Assembly: GCA_048497495.1 (NCBI GenBank)
Contig: JAFHCF010000109.1
Coordinates: 1 to 19,212, forward strand
Length of the DNA: 19,212 nucleotides
Source of the DNA: JAFHCF01 sp048497495
GTDB taxonomy: Bacteria; Pseudomonadota; Alphaproteobacteria; Rhizobiales; Ancalomicrobiaceae
Direction of reading: 5' to 3'
Below are positions 7,121 through 13,917 of this stretch, in pieces; position 1 is the first letter of the stretch, and each line of letters begins with the position of its first letter. The notes under the pieces are model-generated. The model saw nothing but the letters and a program-made list of their open reading frames with translations, had not been told where the DNA came from and did not search any database. Position numbers and translations under genes: made by a program.

Positions 7121-8170
7121 TCACCGGCTCATCAGCCGGTCCTTCGGCACTTCCTCCGGCGCCCTGTGCGAGAAATAGCCCTCGGTGTGGATCAGGTCCG
7201 GCCGGGCGCCGAGTTGGCGGACCGCGGCGACGCAGTCCTCGACGAACGCCGGCGTGCCGGCGATGAACACCGAGTGCTGGGAGAGATCGGGGAACTGCTC
7301 GGCGAGGATCGTCGGGATGCGGCCGTGGAGATGGCCCTCGGCGCTCTCCCGGGTCAGGGTCGCGAGGAAGCGGAAGCGGCGATGCTTCGCCCGCCACCAC
7401 GCCATCAGGCCCTGACAATAGACGTCGGCCGCCGTCTTGGCCGAGAAGATCAGCGTCACCGGCGGGCGATAGTTGCGCTTCAGCGCCGCTTCCGTCAGCG
7501 CCAGGATCGGCGCCAGCCCCGAGCCGGCGGCGAGGCACAGCACCGGCGTGTCGACCGACGGATCGCCGATGAAGGTGCCGTAGGGCCCCGACAGCTTGAC
7601 CTGATCGCCGATCGCCACCTTGTCGTGCAGCCAGGTCGAGGTGGTGCCGCCCTCGGCGTGGGTGACGTGGAACACCAGTTCGCCGTCGCCGCGCGGCGCG
7701 TTGGCGATCGAATAGCAGCGCGCCGGGATGCCGAAGGACGGATCGCCGATCATCATGTTCTGGCCCGGCCAGTAGCGCACCGGGGCACCCAGCGGCCGCA
7801 TCGAGATCTCGACGATGCGCGGCGTGCGCCGCACCTTGTCGGTGACGACGTAATAGACGTTCTCGCGCGGCGGAAAGAGCTTGGGCTTGGCGTCGTCGGT
7901 GCCCCATTCGATCTCCAGCACCTCGGAGATCGGCTTGGCCATGCACATCAGCCCGTAGCCGAGCCTGCGGTCCTCCGGCGACAGCGCCATGTCGAGCACC
8001 ATGCCCTGGTCGAACTGCCCGGCCCTGACCTTGATCTTGCATTCGCCGCAGGCCCCCGCCCGGCAATTGTTGGGCAGCGCGTAACCGGCCTTCTCCAGGG
8101 CGGCGAGCACGGTGTCGCCCTCGGCGCAGTCGACTTGCCGGCCCGACGGAAAGAGGCTGATGCGGCTCAT
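7121..8170 (-). CDS. [2Fe-2S]/FAD NAD(P)H oxidoreductase, oxygenase reductase component (BenC/MmoC-like)
   Basis: A 349-residue electron-transfer flavoprotein. The N-terminal plant-type ferredoxin domain (about 1-90) has cluster ligands Cys36, Cys41, Cys44 (CRAGACGEC) and Cys76. An FNR-like FAD domain carries RCYSIANAP at 151-159, and the NAD(P)-binding domain has GSGLAPILA at 216-224 and the C-terminal HTEGYF motif near 328-333. This ferredoxin-first order is that of BenC, XylZ, DmpP and MmoC, which pass electrons to an oxygenase; PaaE has the opposite order. The gene follows the diiron protein on the same strand, so that protein is the likely electron acceptor. An SD-like AGAGGAAA precedes the ATG by 5 bases. 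A perfect 7-bp-arm hairpin (7123-7140) lies within the last codons. Confidence 0.9.
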   Translation of the reverse strand: MSRISLFPSGRQVDCAEGDTVLAALEKAGYALPNNCRAGACGECKIKVRAGQFDQGMVLDMALSPEDRRLGYGLMCMAKPISEVLEIEWGTDDAKPKLFPPRENVYYVVTDKVRRTPRIVEISMRPLGAPVRYWPGQNMMIGDPSFGIPARCYSIANAPRGDGELVFHVTHAEGGTTSTWLHDKVAIGDQVKLSGPYGTFIGDPSVDTPVLCLAAGSGLAPILALTEAALKRNYRPPVTLIFSAKTAADVYCQGLMAWWRAKHRRFRFLATLTRESAEGHLHGRIPTILAEQFPDLSQHSVFIAGTPAFVEDCVAAVRQLGARPDLIHTEGYFSHRAPEEVPKDRLMSR

Positions 8171-8529
8171 GTCGTTTCCTCTCGGGAACCCTGGTCGTGA
8201 GTGCGACGGCGACGGGGTCGCCCCCTCCGCCGTCTCGCCGGTCTTGGCGCCGGTGGCTCAGTCTAGCATCGTGGAGGTGGTTGCGAAGGCTCGCACGGAA
8301 GACCGCGATGGCGGTGCGAAGGCCATGGCCACAGCGTCCTCTCCCCCCTTGTGGGGGAGAGACAGAGAGAGGGGTATCAGCCCGTCCCTCACCGAGGAGT
8401 CCGATCGGGGATCCGCCGCGCACCCCTCTCCCTGTCCCTCCCCCACAAGGGGGGAGGGGACGCTGGGGTGAGGACCTTCACTTCGAAATCGCCCGACACG
8501 CGACGCCACTCCACGACCCTCGTCCCGTC
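8171..8529. other. Gene-free spacer between diiron oxygenase and reductase genes
   Basis: This 359-base gap separates two genes that should form one transcript. Frames through it give low-complexity Arg/Pro-rich translations with no ribosome binding site or family match. Its main content is the long inverted repeat at 8332-8465. The stretch 8171-8331 shows no recognisable promoter for the reductase; a weakly repeated TGCGAAGG motif occurs at about 8282 and 8315. Confidence 0.55.
8332..8465. repeat. Long imperfect inverted repeat with 44-bp arms inside the oxygenase operon
   Basis: The left arm (8332-8375) reads CAGCGTCCTCTCCCCCCTTG, then TGGGGGAGAGACAGAGAGAG and GGGT. The right arm (8422-8465) is its reverse complement apart from a few A/G-type differences, and ends ACAAGGGGGGAGGGGACGCTG-like. 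A 46-base spacer separates the arms. Each arm also holds its own small hairpin (CCCCC-CTTGT-GGGGG). In the transcript this would form a very stable stem between the oxygenase and reductase reading frames. The sequence type is a known class of alphaproteobacterial intergenic repeat (CCCCTCCCCCTTGTGGGG), from memory. Confidence 0.75.
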
Positions 8530-9555
8530 TCAGAACACCGGGATGATTTCGTCCATGTCGACCTGGAGCACTTCCTGGCCGGAGATGCCGACCTCGGGGA
8601 TCGCCGGGAAGGGGATGTCGTATTTGTCGAGCACGCCCTTGAGGTTGAGCATCGCCTTCTTCCAGTTTTCCTTCTTCGCCTCGTACTCGGGGATCATGAA
8701 GCCGGCGCCGCGCGCCACCGCCTCGCACTTCCTCTGCACCTCGATGAAGTCGGCCGGGATGTCCCAGAACTCCTCCGGCGGCTCGAACAGCACGGCGGAG
8801 AGGAAGAGGTAGCCGGCGCGGATCTGCTTGGTGATGACCGCGGCGTCTTCCTTGGCGAGCTTCGGGTAATCGCGCTCCATCACCGCCATGCAGATCGCCA
8901 TGTGGCGACCCTCGTCGCGGCCGATGTTGCGGAAGGCTTCCTTGAACACCGGCTCGGTGCAGCCCGCCGCCATCTGGTGGAAGATCGTCGCCGCCGCGAT
9001 CTCGCCCATCAGGAACGACGAGAACAACACCGCCAGCGAGTACTTCGGCACCGCCTTCTTGTAGCCCGTCCAATAGCGCCCGCCGTTGTAGTAGAGCCAC
9101 TGGGCGTTGCGCTTGGCCCTGCGGCCGATCTCGGTGCGCGGCTCGTGCTCGAGCGGCGAGGCCGAGCCGAGCAGCTTGGTGATCGCCATGCCGCACATCT
9201 GCTCGTGGTTCTGCTCGTCACGGACGACGGAGAAGAAACAACGGCGCACCGCGTCCTCCTCGTGGACCTCGTAGGTCTTGATCAATGCCTCGGCGAAGAC
9301 CGGCGGGGCGGAGGCGTCGAACACCGACAGGATCGTCCACCAATAGGCGATCGCCTCGCGCTCCTCCCAGGTGTAGCTCTCGACGTCGAACGTGTCCCAG
9401 GGCAGCGCCTTGGGGTCCCACTGTTCGCGCACCGAGGCGTCCCACACCTCCTCGAGCTTGGCGGTCTCGTTGTGCCAGGAAAGCGGATAGACGTTGGGCT
9501 GCTCGGTCGCCGGCGGCAGATCCTGGGTGAGGGCGAGCTTGGTGGGCTGGGCCAT
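8530..9555 (-). CDS. Ribonucleotide-reductase R2-like diiron oxygenase of unknown substrate
   Basis: A 341-residue helical ferritin-superfamily protein. Two EXXH motifs are visible, Glu114-His117 (RDEQNHE) and Glu215-His218 (RDEGRH). Glu185 lies 30 residues before the second and Asp80 lies 34 before the first, giving a candidate D/E-EXXH-E-EXXH diiron site with R2/AurF-like spacing; Glu89 is a less well spaced alternative to Asp80. No signal peptide is seen. Its sequence is not PaaA, and at 341 residues it is shorter than BoxB (about 470). The linked BenC/MmoC-like reductase argues for an NAD(P)H-dependent oxygenase or desaturase. The start at 9555 has GGGAGG just upstream, whereas the ATG at 9570 has none. 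The divergent paaX gene and a PaaX-like operator suggest induction by phenylacetyl-CoA. Substrate and reaction are unknown. Confidence 0.82.
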   Translation of the reverse strand: MAQPTKLALTQDLPPATEQPNVYPLSWHNETAKLEEVWDASVREQWDPKALPWDTFDVESYTWEEREAIAYWWTILSVFDASAPPVFAEALIKTYEVHEEDAVRRCFFSVVRDEQNHEQMCGMAITKLLGSASPLEHEPRTEIGRRAKRNAQWLYYNGGRYWTGYKKAVPKYSLAVLFSSFLMGEIAAATIFHQMAAGCTEPVFKEAFRNIGRDEGRHMAICMAVMERDYPKLAKEDAAVITKQIRAGYLFLSAVLFEPPEEFWDIPADFIEVQRKCEAVARGAGFMIPEYEAKKENWKKAMLNLKGVLDKYDIPFPAIPEVGISGQEVLQVDMDEIIPVF

Positions 9556-9682
9556 ATGTCCTCCCGACATGTCACATTGTTCATGATCATCGACATTCCG
9601 GCCGACACGCTTCGCACCATTGGGAATATGTTTTATTCCTGTCGTGCGAACCGATTGAACGGCTCTTGGAACGAGTCTTATG

Positions 9683-9721
9683 TGATACCGATTTTTGCAT
9701 CAAGATAGAAATTCTGTATCA
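9683..9721. promoter_or_regulatory. Putative PaaX operator, TGATAC-N27-GTATCA
   Basis: TGATAC at 9683-9688 and its exact inverse GTATCA at 9716-9721 are 27 bases apart. From memory, E. coli PaaX operators were described as TGATTC-N27-GAATCA, so both the hexamer (one difference) and the spacing agree. Flanking bases are partly symmetric (TTATG before the left arm, TAAGA after the right). The site lies between the paaX gene and the divergent diiron gene. Confidence 0.65.
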
Positions 9722-9722
9722 T
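9695..9722 (+). promoter_or_regulatory. Probable paaX promoter overlapping the operator
   Basis: TTGCAT (9695-9700) and TATCAT (9717-9722) are separated by 16 bases, a good sigma70-like pair in an AT-rich patch. The right operator arm covers the -10 box, so bound PaaX would block it (autoregulation). A further palindrome, GTTCGC-TGC-GCGAAC at 9729-9743, sits at the expected start of transcription. For the divergent diiron gene I see only a weak candidate promoter (TTCAAT-17-ATAAAA on the minus strand). Confidence 0.5.
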
Positions 9723-9848
9723 AAGAAAGTTCGCTGCGCGAACGCCGCGCCGGCGCCGTCGACGCGACCCGGCGGTGACGCCGCCGCCTCGATCTGCTAC
9801 CCGAACGCGTGACCGGCCGACGCCGCCACGCCCGAGACGAGACCGCCG

Positions 9849-10823
9849 ATGGCCGACGCCGACCGCCCCGCCTCCCCGATCTCCGCCCAGATCGACGCGC
9901 TGATCGAGCGCCTGCGCCCCGACGCCAAATCGCTGATCGTCTCGCTCTACGGCGACGCGGTCGCCCCCCACGGCGGCGCGATCTGGCTCGGCAGCCTGAT
10001 CGATCTGGTCGAACCCCTGGGGCTCGGCGACCGGGTGGTGCGCACCTCGGTCTTCCGCCTCGCCAAGGAGGGTTGGCTGACCTCGACCCAGGTCGGCCGC
10101 CGCTCGGCCTACGGCCTGACCGAATCCGGCCGGCGACGCTTCGAGGCCGCCGACCGCGTCATCTATGCCGCGGCGCGCCAGCCCTGGAGCGGGCGCTGGA
10201 CCATCGCCTTCACCGGCCTCGTCGAGGCGGAGGCGCGCGAGGCGCTGCGCGCCGATCTCGCCTGGCAGGGCTTCGGCCAATTGCTGCCCGGCGTCATGGT
10301 CCACCCCGAGCCCGACGACGCCGCCCTGCGCCAGGCGCTCGGCGAGGCGGTGGCCGACGACCGCGCCGTGGTGATGCGCGCCTCCGGCGACGATTGGGAC
10401 ACCCGCCCCGAGGCGCTGCGCGATCTCGTCGCCCGCGCCTGGGATCTCGTGGCGCTGGCCGCCGGCTACAACGCCTTCCTCGCCGACTTCCGCCCCTTCC
10501 TCGCCGCGCTGGAACGCGCCCCCGCGCCGCCGCGCGAGGCCTTCCGCCTGCGCATCCTGCTCGTCCACGCCTGGCGCCGGGCGATCCTGCGCGATCCGCT
10601 GTTGCCGGAAGAACTCCTGCCGGCCGACTGGCCGGGTGCCGCCGCGCGGCTCCTGGTGCGCAACCTCTACCGTGCCACCCGTCCCGCCGAGATCCACCTC
10701 GCCCGCACCATGGTCACCCCCGACGGTCCGATCGGCCCGCCCAACGCGGGGTATTTCGAGCGCTTCGGCGGATTGGCGGGGGAGATTGCTCGCCCGCCCG
10801 TCGCGATCGTCGCGGCGACGTGA
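9849..10823 (+). CDS. paaX: PaaX-family transcriptional repressor (phenylacetyl-CoA responsive)
   Basis: A 324-residue regulator that aligns along its whole length with E. coli PaaX as I remember it. Shared stretches are SLYGD..APHGGAIWLGSLI (about 34-55), VRTSVFRLAKEGWL (about 63-76) in the winged helix-turn-helix, GRRSAYGLTESG, PWSGRWTIAF and LLPEELLPADWPG near residue 255. In E. coli, PaaX represses paa promoters until phenylacetyl-CoA binds. Here its divergent neighbour is the diiron oxygenase/reductase pair and not paaABCDE or paaZ, with a PaaX-like operator between. The ATG at 9849 has only a weak purine-rich leader upstream. No paaY (often next to paaX) is seen. Family is certain; effector identity is inferred. 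Confidence 0.93.
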   Translation: MADADRPASPISAQIDALIERLRPDAKSLIVSLYGDAVAPHGGAIWLGSLIDLVEPLGLGDRVVRTSVFRLAKEGWLTSTQVGRRSAYGLTESGRRRFEAADRVIYAAARQPWSGRWTIAFTGLVEAEAREALRADLAWQGFGQLLPGVMVHPEPDDAALRQALGEAVADDRAVVMRASGDDWDTRPEALRDLVARAWDLVALAAGYNAFLADFRPFLAALERAPAPPREAFRLRILLVHAWRRAILRDPLLPEELLPADWPGAAARLLVRNLYRATRPAEIHLARTMVTPDGPIGPPNAGYFERFGGLAGEIARPPVAIVAAT

Positions 10824-10866
10824 CTTTGGTTCCAGCTTCGCCCGCCGTCTCCTGACAGTATCCCGC

Positions 10867-10883
10867 TCGACCTTACGGGTCGA
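10867..10883 (+). promoter_or_regulatory. Small hairpin or operator before the DUF4242-like gene
   Basis: TCGACC-TTACG-GGTCGA is a perfect 6-bp inverted repeat ending 17 bases before the start codon, just upstream of the SD sequence GAGGAG (10886-10891). It could be a repressor site or a leader hairpin; the sequence does not choose. Confidence 0.3.
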
Positions 10884-10900
10884 ACAGAGGAGACGGTTCC

Positions 10901-11215
10901 ATGCAACCCGCGACCGAACCCATGAAGTTCTTCATCGACACCCATGATGCTCGCCACGGCACCTTCCCCGCCGGGATCTCGGCCGAAGCCTTCGCCGGGT
11001 TCCACGCCAAATACGACGAGGCCTGCCGCGCCGAGGGCGTGGTGTCGCTGCGCATCCACGTCGGCTTCGGCGAGGGTCGCGCCTTCTGCTTCACCATGGC
11101 GCCCGATGCGGATGCCGTGCGCCGCGCGCACGAACGAGTCGGTCTGCCCTTCGACGAGATCACCGAGGTCTCGACCTCGACGCCGGGTGATCTGTTCTTC
11201 GCCCGCGCGGCCTGA
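10901..11215 (+). CDS. DUF4242-like small protein
   Basis: A 104-residue soluble protein of ferredoxin-like (dimeric alpha-beta barrel) type. The FFIDTHDARHG start, the central YDEACRAEGVVSLRIHVGFGEGRAFCF strand pair and the PDADAVRRAHERVGLPFDEITEV helix-strand pattern resemble DUF4242 (SCO4226-type) proteins, some of which bind nickel. The function of the family is poorly known. GAGGAG lies 9 bases before the ATG at 10901; an in-frame ATG at 10922 (MKFF) is the alternative start. The Crp/Fnr regulator begins 18 bases after its stop, so the two are probably co-transcribed. Confidence 0.72.
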   Translation: MQPATEPMKFFIDTHDARHGTFPAGISAEAFAGFHAKYDEACRAEGVVSLRIHVGFGEGRAFCFTMAPDADAVRRAHERVGLPFDEITEVSTSTPGDLFFARAA

Positions 11216-11233
11216 GCCCGGAGGAGGCGCGAC

Positions 11234-11938
11234 ATGGCGTCCGTGTCGAAGCTCGCCACGAGGCGCTACGATCGGTCCATGACCCCAGCGCCGACCCTCG
11301 ATCTCTTCCCGACCCTCGTCGAACTGTCCGCCGACAGCCGTTCGTTGTTGGCGACCTCGGCGAAGCACGTCACTTGCGACGGCGGCACCCCACTGGTGGC
11401 GCGCGGCGACCTCGTCACCGGGGTCTATCTGGTCGAGAAGGGGGCGCTGCGGGTCTACTACGTCTCGGCCGAGGGGCGCGAGGGCACGCTCTACTGGGTC
11501 GAACCGGGCCAGTCCTGCATCCTGGCGCTCAATTGCATGTTCTCCCGCCTCGCCTATCCCGCCTGGGTCGAGAGCGAAGGCGCCACCGAAGTGACGATCG
11601 TTCCCGGCGACGTCTATCGGCGGCTCTTCGCCACCGAACCGGCGGTGCAGAGCTTCACTTTCGACGTGCTGTCGGGGCGGCTGTTCGAACTGATGGCGCT
11701 GATCGAGGAGACCGCCAGCCAGGGGTTGGAGGCTCGCGTCGCCGCGTTTCTCATACGACGGGCCAAGGGCGGGTTGGTGATCGCCGTCACCCAGGACCAG
11801 ATCGCCCGGCATCTGGCCACCTCGCGTGAAGTGGTCTCCCGCGTGCTGCGCGGCCTCGTCGCCCGACACCTGATCGCGACGACGCAGGGGCGCATCACCA
11901 TCGTCGATTCCCCCGGCCTGCGCGGTCTCGCCGAATAG
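11234..11938 (+). CDS. Crp/Fnr-family transcriptional regulator
   Basis: A 234-residue regulator with an N-terminal cyclic-nucleotide-binding-like beta barrel (about 35-135, including GVYLVEKGALRVYYVSAEGREGTLYWVEPGQSC in parts) and a C-terminal winged helix-turn-helix whose recognition region is TQDQIARHLATSREVVSRVL (about 189-208). The N-terminal Cys cluster of FNR is absent, so a [4Fe-4S] oxygen sensor is unlikely. Cysteines lie at about positions 47, 96 and 102, two of them in the barrel (SCILALNC), which might respond to redox but this is speculation. The strong SD GGAGGAGG supports the 11234 start over the ATG at 11279. The cytochrome c peroxidase-like gene follows after 31 bases and is a likely target. 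Confidence 0.88.
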   Translation: MASVSKLATRRYDRSMTPAPTLDLFPTLVELSADSRSLLATSAKHVTCDGGTPLVARGDLVTGVYLVEKGALRVYYVSAEGREGTLYWVEPGQSCILALNCMFSRLAYPAWVESEGATEVTIVPGDVYRRLFATEPAVQSFTFDVLSGRLFELMALIEETASQGLEARVAAFLIRRAKGGLVIAVTQDQIARHLATSREVVSRVLRGLVARHLIATTQGRITIVDSPGLRGLAE

Positions 11939-11969
11939 GCCGCCGGCCATCTTCCGGAAGACGGATCCC

Positions 11970-13268
11970 ATGTTCGAATTCTCGCCTCTCCTCCTGACGG
12001 GAGTGGGAGCGGTCGCGGCCGGCCTGACGGCGGCGACCCTCATCGTCTGGCGCGATCTCGGTCCGATGGCGCGCCTCACCTCGCCACAGCGCATCGCCCT
12101 GGTGGTGGCGCTGGGTGGCGGCGTCATCGCCTTCGGCCTCAAGCTGACGGTGATCGAGACGCTGTCGCTCACCGGGCGCGACCGACTGGCGCCGACCCTC
12201 ACCGCCCTCGAGCCGACCGATGTCGGTGGCGCCATCGTGACCGGCCGGCCGGTGTGGGAGGCATTGCCGACGCGAGCGCCGGCGCCGGCCGACAATCCGA
12301 CGACGCCGGCGAAGGTGGCGCTCGGCCTCAAGCTGTTCTTCGACCCGGCGCTGTCGCGCGACGGGACCCTCACCTGCGCCTCCTGCCACGATCTCGAGCA
12401 TGCCGGCGGCGCCGATGGCCGGCCGACGGCACGCGGCATCGACGGACAGATCGGATCGCGCAACACGCCGACCGTCTACAATGCCGCCTTCCAGGCCCGG
12501 CTGTTCTGGGACGGACGCGCCCGCAGCCTCGAGGAGCAGGCGCTCGGGCCGATCGCCAATCCGATCGAGATGGGGGCGGATCTCGCCGTGGTCGTCGAGC
12601 GGCTCCGGGCCCGTCCCGACCATGTCGAAGCCTTCGCCGCCGCCTTCGGGCCGACGACGCCGATCGATGCCGATCGCGTCGCCGAGGCGCTCGCCGCCTA
12701 TGAACGCACCCTGATCACGCCCGACGCGCCCTTCGATCGGTTCGTGGGTGGAGATCCGAAGGCGCTGACGCCGCAGCAGATCCGCGGCATGTCACTGTTC
12801 GAGACCGTCGGCTGCATCGTCTGCCATGCCGGCCCCGGCTTCAGTCGGGCGAGCCTCCTGGCGCCGGAGAAGGGCCGTTCGGCGCTGCGCCTCTTCCCGT
12901 CGTTGCCATCGTCCTATGCCGAGACATACCGCCTGACCGACGATCTCGGCGCGGCCAAGAGCGGCCGCGCCGGCGTCTGGCGGATACCCTCGTTGCGCAA
13001 CGTCGCTTTGACCGGGCCCTGGTTCCACAACGGATCGGTCTCCGACCTGACGGAGGTGGTGCGGATCATGGCGACGGTCCAGGCCGGGCGTATCGTCACC
13101 GATGGCGGGGTCGACACCGTCGTCGCGTGGTCGCCGGAGATGCGTCACCTCACCCGCCGGACCCCATCACCGCTGAGGGAAGCCGAGGTCGCCGACCTCG
13201 TCGCCTTCCTGAAGGGACTGACCAGCGACAGGCTGGCGATCACCGCCACCGCGGACGTCGCCGAATGA
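11970..13268 (+). CDS. Membrane-anchored dihaem cytochrome c peroxidase/MauG-family protein
   Basis: A 432-residue protein with two hydrophobic segments at the N-terminus (about 6-27 and 42-60) and a periplasmic dihaem domain. Both c-type haem sites are present, CASCH (136-140) and CIVCH (282-286), with family landmarks LFFDPALSRDGTLTCASCH, RNTPTVYNA (about 164-172), WDGRARSLEEQALGPI and IPSLRNVALTGPWFHNGS (339-356). Relatives reduce hydrogen peroxide with electrons from cytochrome c, or, as in MauG, oxidise protein side chains. The double membrane anchor in place of a cleaved signal is less usual. It follows the Crp/Fnr gene closely, suggesting respiration or peroxide-related control. It converges on the tetR gene with only 30 bases between stops. 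Whether it is a peroxidase or a MauG-like enzyme cannot be decided from motifs. Confidence 0.88.
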   Translation: MFEFSPLLLTGVGAVAAGLTAATLIVWRDLGPMARLTSPQRIALVVALGGGVIAFGLKLTVIETLSLTGRDRLAPTLTALEPTDVGGAIVTGRPVWEALPTRAPAPADNPTTPAKVALGLKLFFDPALSRDGTLTCASCHDLEHAGGADGRPTARGIDGQIGSRNTPTVYNAAFQARLFWDGRARSLEEQALGPIANPIEMGADLAVVVERLRARPDHVEAFAAAFGPTTPIDADRVAEALAAYERTLITPDAPFDRFVGGDPKALTPQQIRGMSLFETVGCIVCHAGPGFSRASLLAPEKGRSALRLFPSLPSSYAETYRLTDDLGAAKSGRAGVWRIPSLRNVALTGPWFHNGSVSDLTEVVRIMATVQAGRIVTDGGVDTVVAWSPEMRHLTRRTPSPLREAEVADLVAFLKGLTSDRLAITATADVAE

Positions 13269-13298
13269 CCACGCGGGGCTCATCACCCGCTCTCGGCC

Positions 13299-13904
13299 TC
13301 ACCTTTCCGCCGTCAGCGCCTTCGACCCTTCCGCCACCAGCGTCGTGAGCAGGGTCGCGTATTGCTCGCGGCTCATGCCCTTCGACGGTTTGAACCACAT
13401 GAAGCTCCAGTTCATCATGCCGAAGAGCGACATGGTCAGCGGCTTCACCAGTTCGGGGCGCGCCGCCACCGCCGGGTTGACCTCGAGCAGCGCCTCCTTG
13501 GCGTGGGCGACCAACTCGCGCTCCATGCCCTTCAGCATCTCCTGGGTCTCCGCCGGCAGGCGACCCATCTCGTTGATCTGGATGACGTGCTCGGCGTCGG
13601 CGTCGCGATAGGCCTCGAGCAGGGCGCGCACCAGCGCCTCGAGCTTCTCGCGCGGGCTGCCCGCGTGCGTGCGCGCCTCCCGCACCACGTCGACCAACTC
13701 CTGGAGATGCTCGCGGATGATGTCGGAGAGCAGCGCCTCCTTGTTGGCGTAGTAGTGATAGAGCAACCCCTTGGACGTGCCGCAGGCCTTGGCGATGTCG
13801 GTCAGCGACGTCCCGTCGTAGCCCGCCCGGGCGAACAGCTCGGCCGACTTCTTCAGGATCGTCGCGCGTTTGGCGTCGTAATCCGCCGCCCTCGGCCGTG
13901 CCAC
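13299..13904 (-). CDS. paaR: TetR-family repressor, PaaR-like
   Basis: A 201-residue TetR regulator. The N-terminal helix-turn-helix is clear (ILKKSAELFARAGYDGTSLT, then DIAKACGTSKGLLYHYYANK, about 15-55), and the rest is the helical ligand domain. It starts with GTG at 13904, with AGGAGG overlapping the paaK stop codon; the gap to paaK is 13 bases, so it is the last gene of the paaG-paaI-paaK operon. TetR proteins encoded in paa operons (PaaR) respond to phenylacetyl-CoA and bind palindromes containing ACCGACCGGTCGGT-like sequence; a matching site lies between paaG and paaZ. The symbol rests on this context and is therefore tentative. Being inside the operon, it would repress its own synthesis. 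Confidence 0.82.
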   Translation of the reverse strand: MARPRAADYDAKRATILKKSAELFARAGYDGTSLTDIAKACGTSKGLLYHYYANKEALLSDIIREHLQELVDVVREARTHAGSPREKLEALVRALLEAYRDADAEHVIQINEMGRLPAETQEMLKGMERELVAHAKEALLEVNPAVAARPELVKPLTMSLFGMMNWSFMWFKPSKGMSREQYATLLTTLVAEGSKALTAER

Positions 13905-13917
13905 TCGTCGTTCCTCC

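Noticed and set aside
7121..8170. Reductase taken as PaaE
   Set aside because: PaaE has the flavin domain first and the ferredoxin domain last; here the CRAGACGEC ferredoxin motif is at the N-terminus, as in BenC/MmoC/DmpP.
8530..9555. Diiron protein taken as PaaA or BoxB
   Set aside because: The sequence around the EXXH motifs does not match PaaA as remembered, the PaaBCDE partners are absent, and BoxB is much longer (about 470 residues) with a different reductase partner.
9556..9570. Upstream start (MSGGH) for the diiron gene
   Set aside because: No SD before the ATG at 9570, while GGGAGG directly precedes the ATG at 9555.
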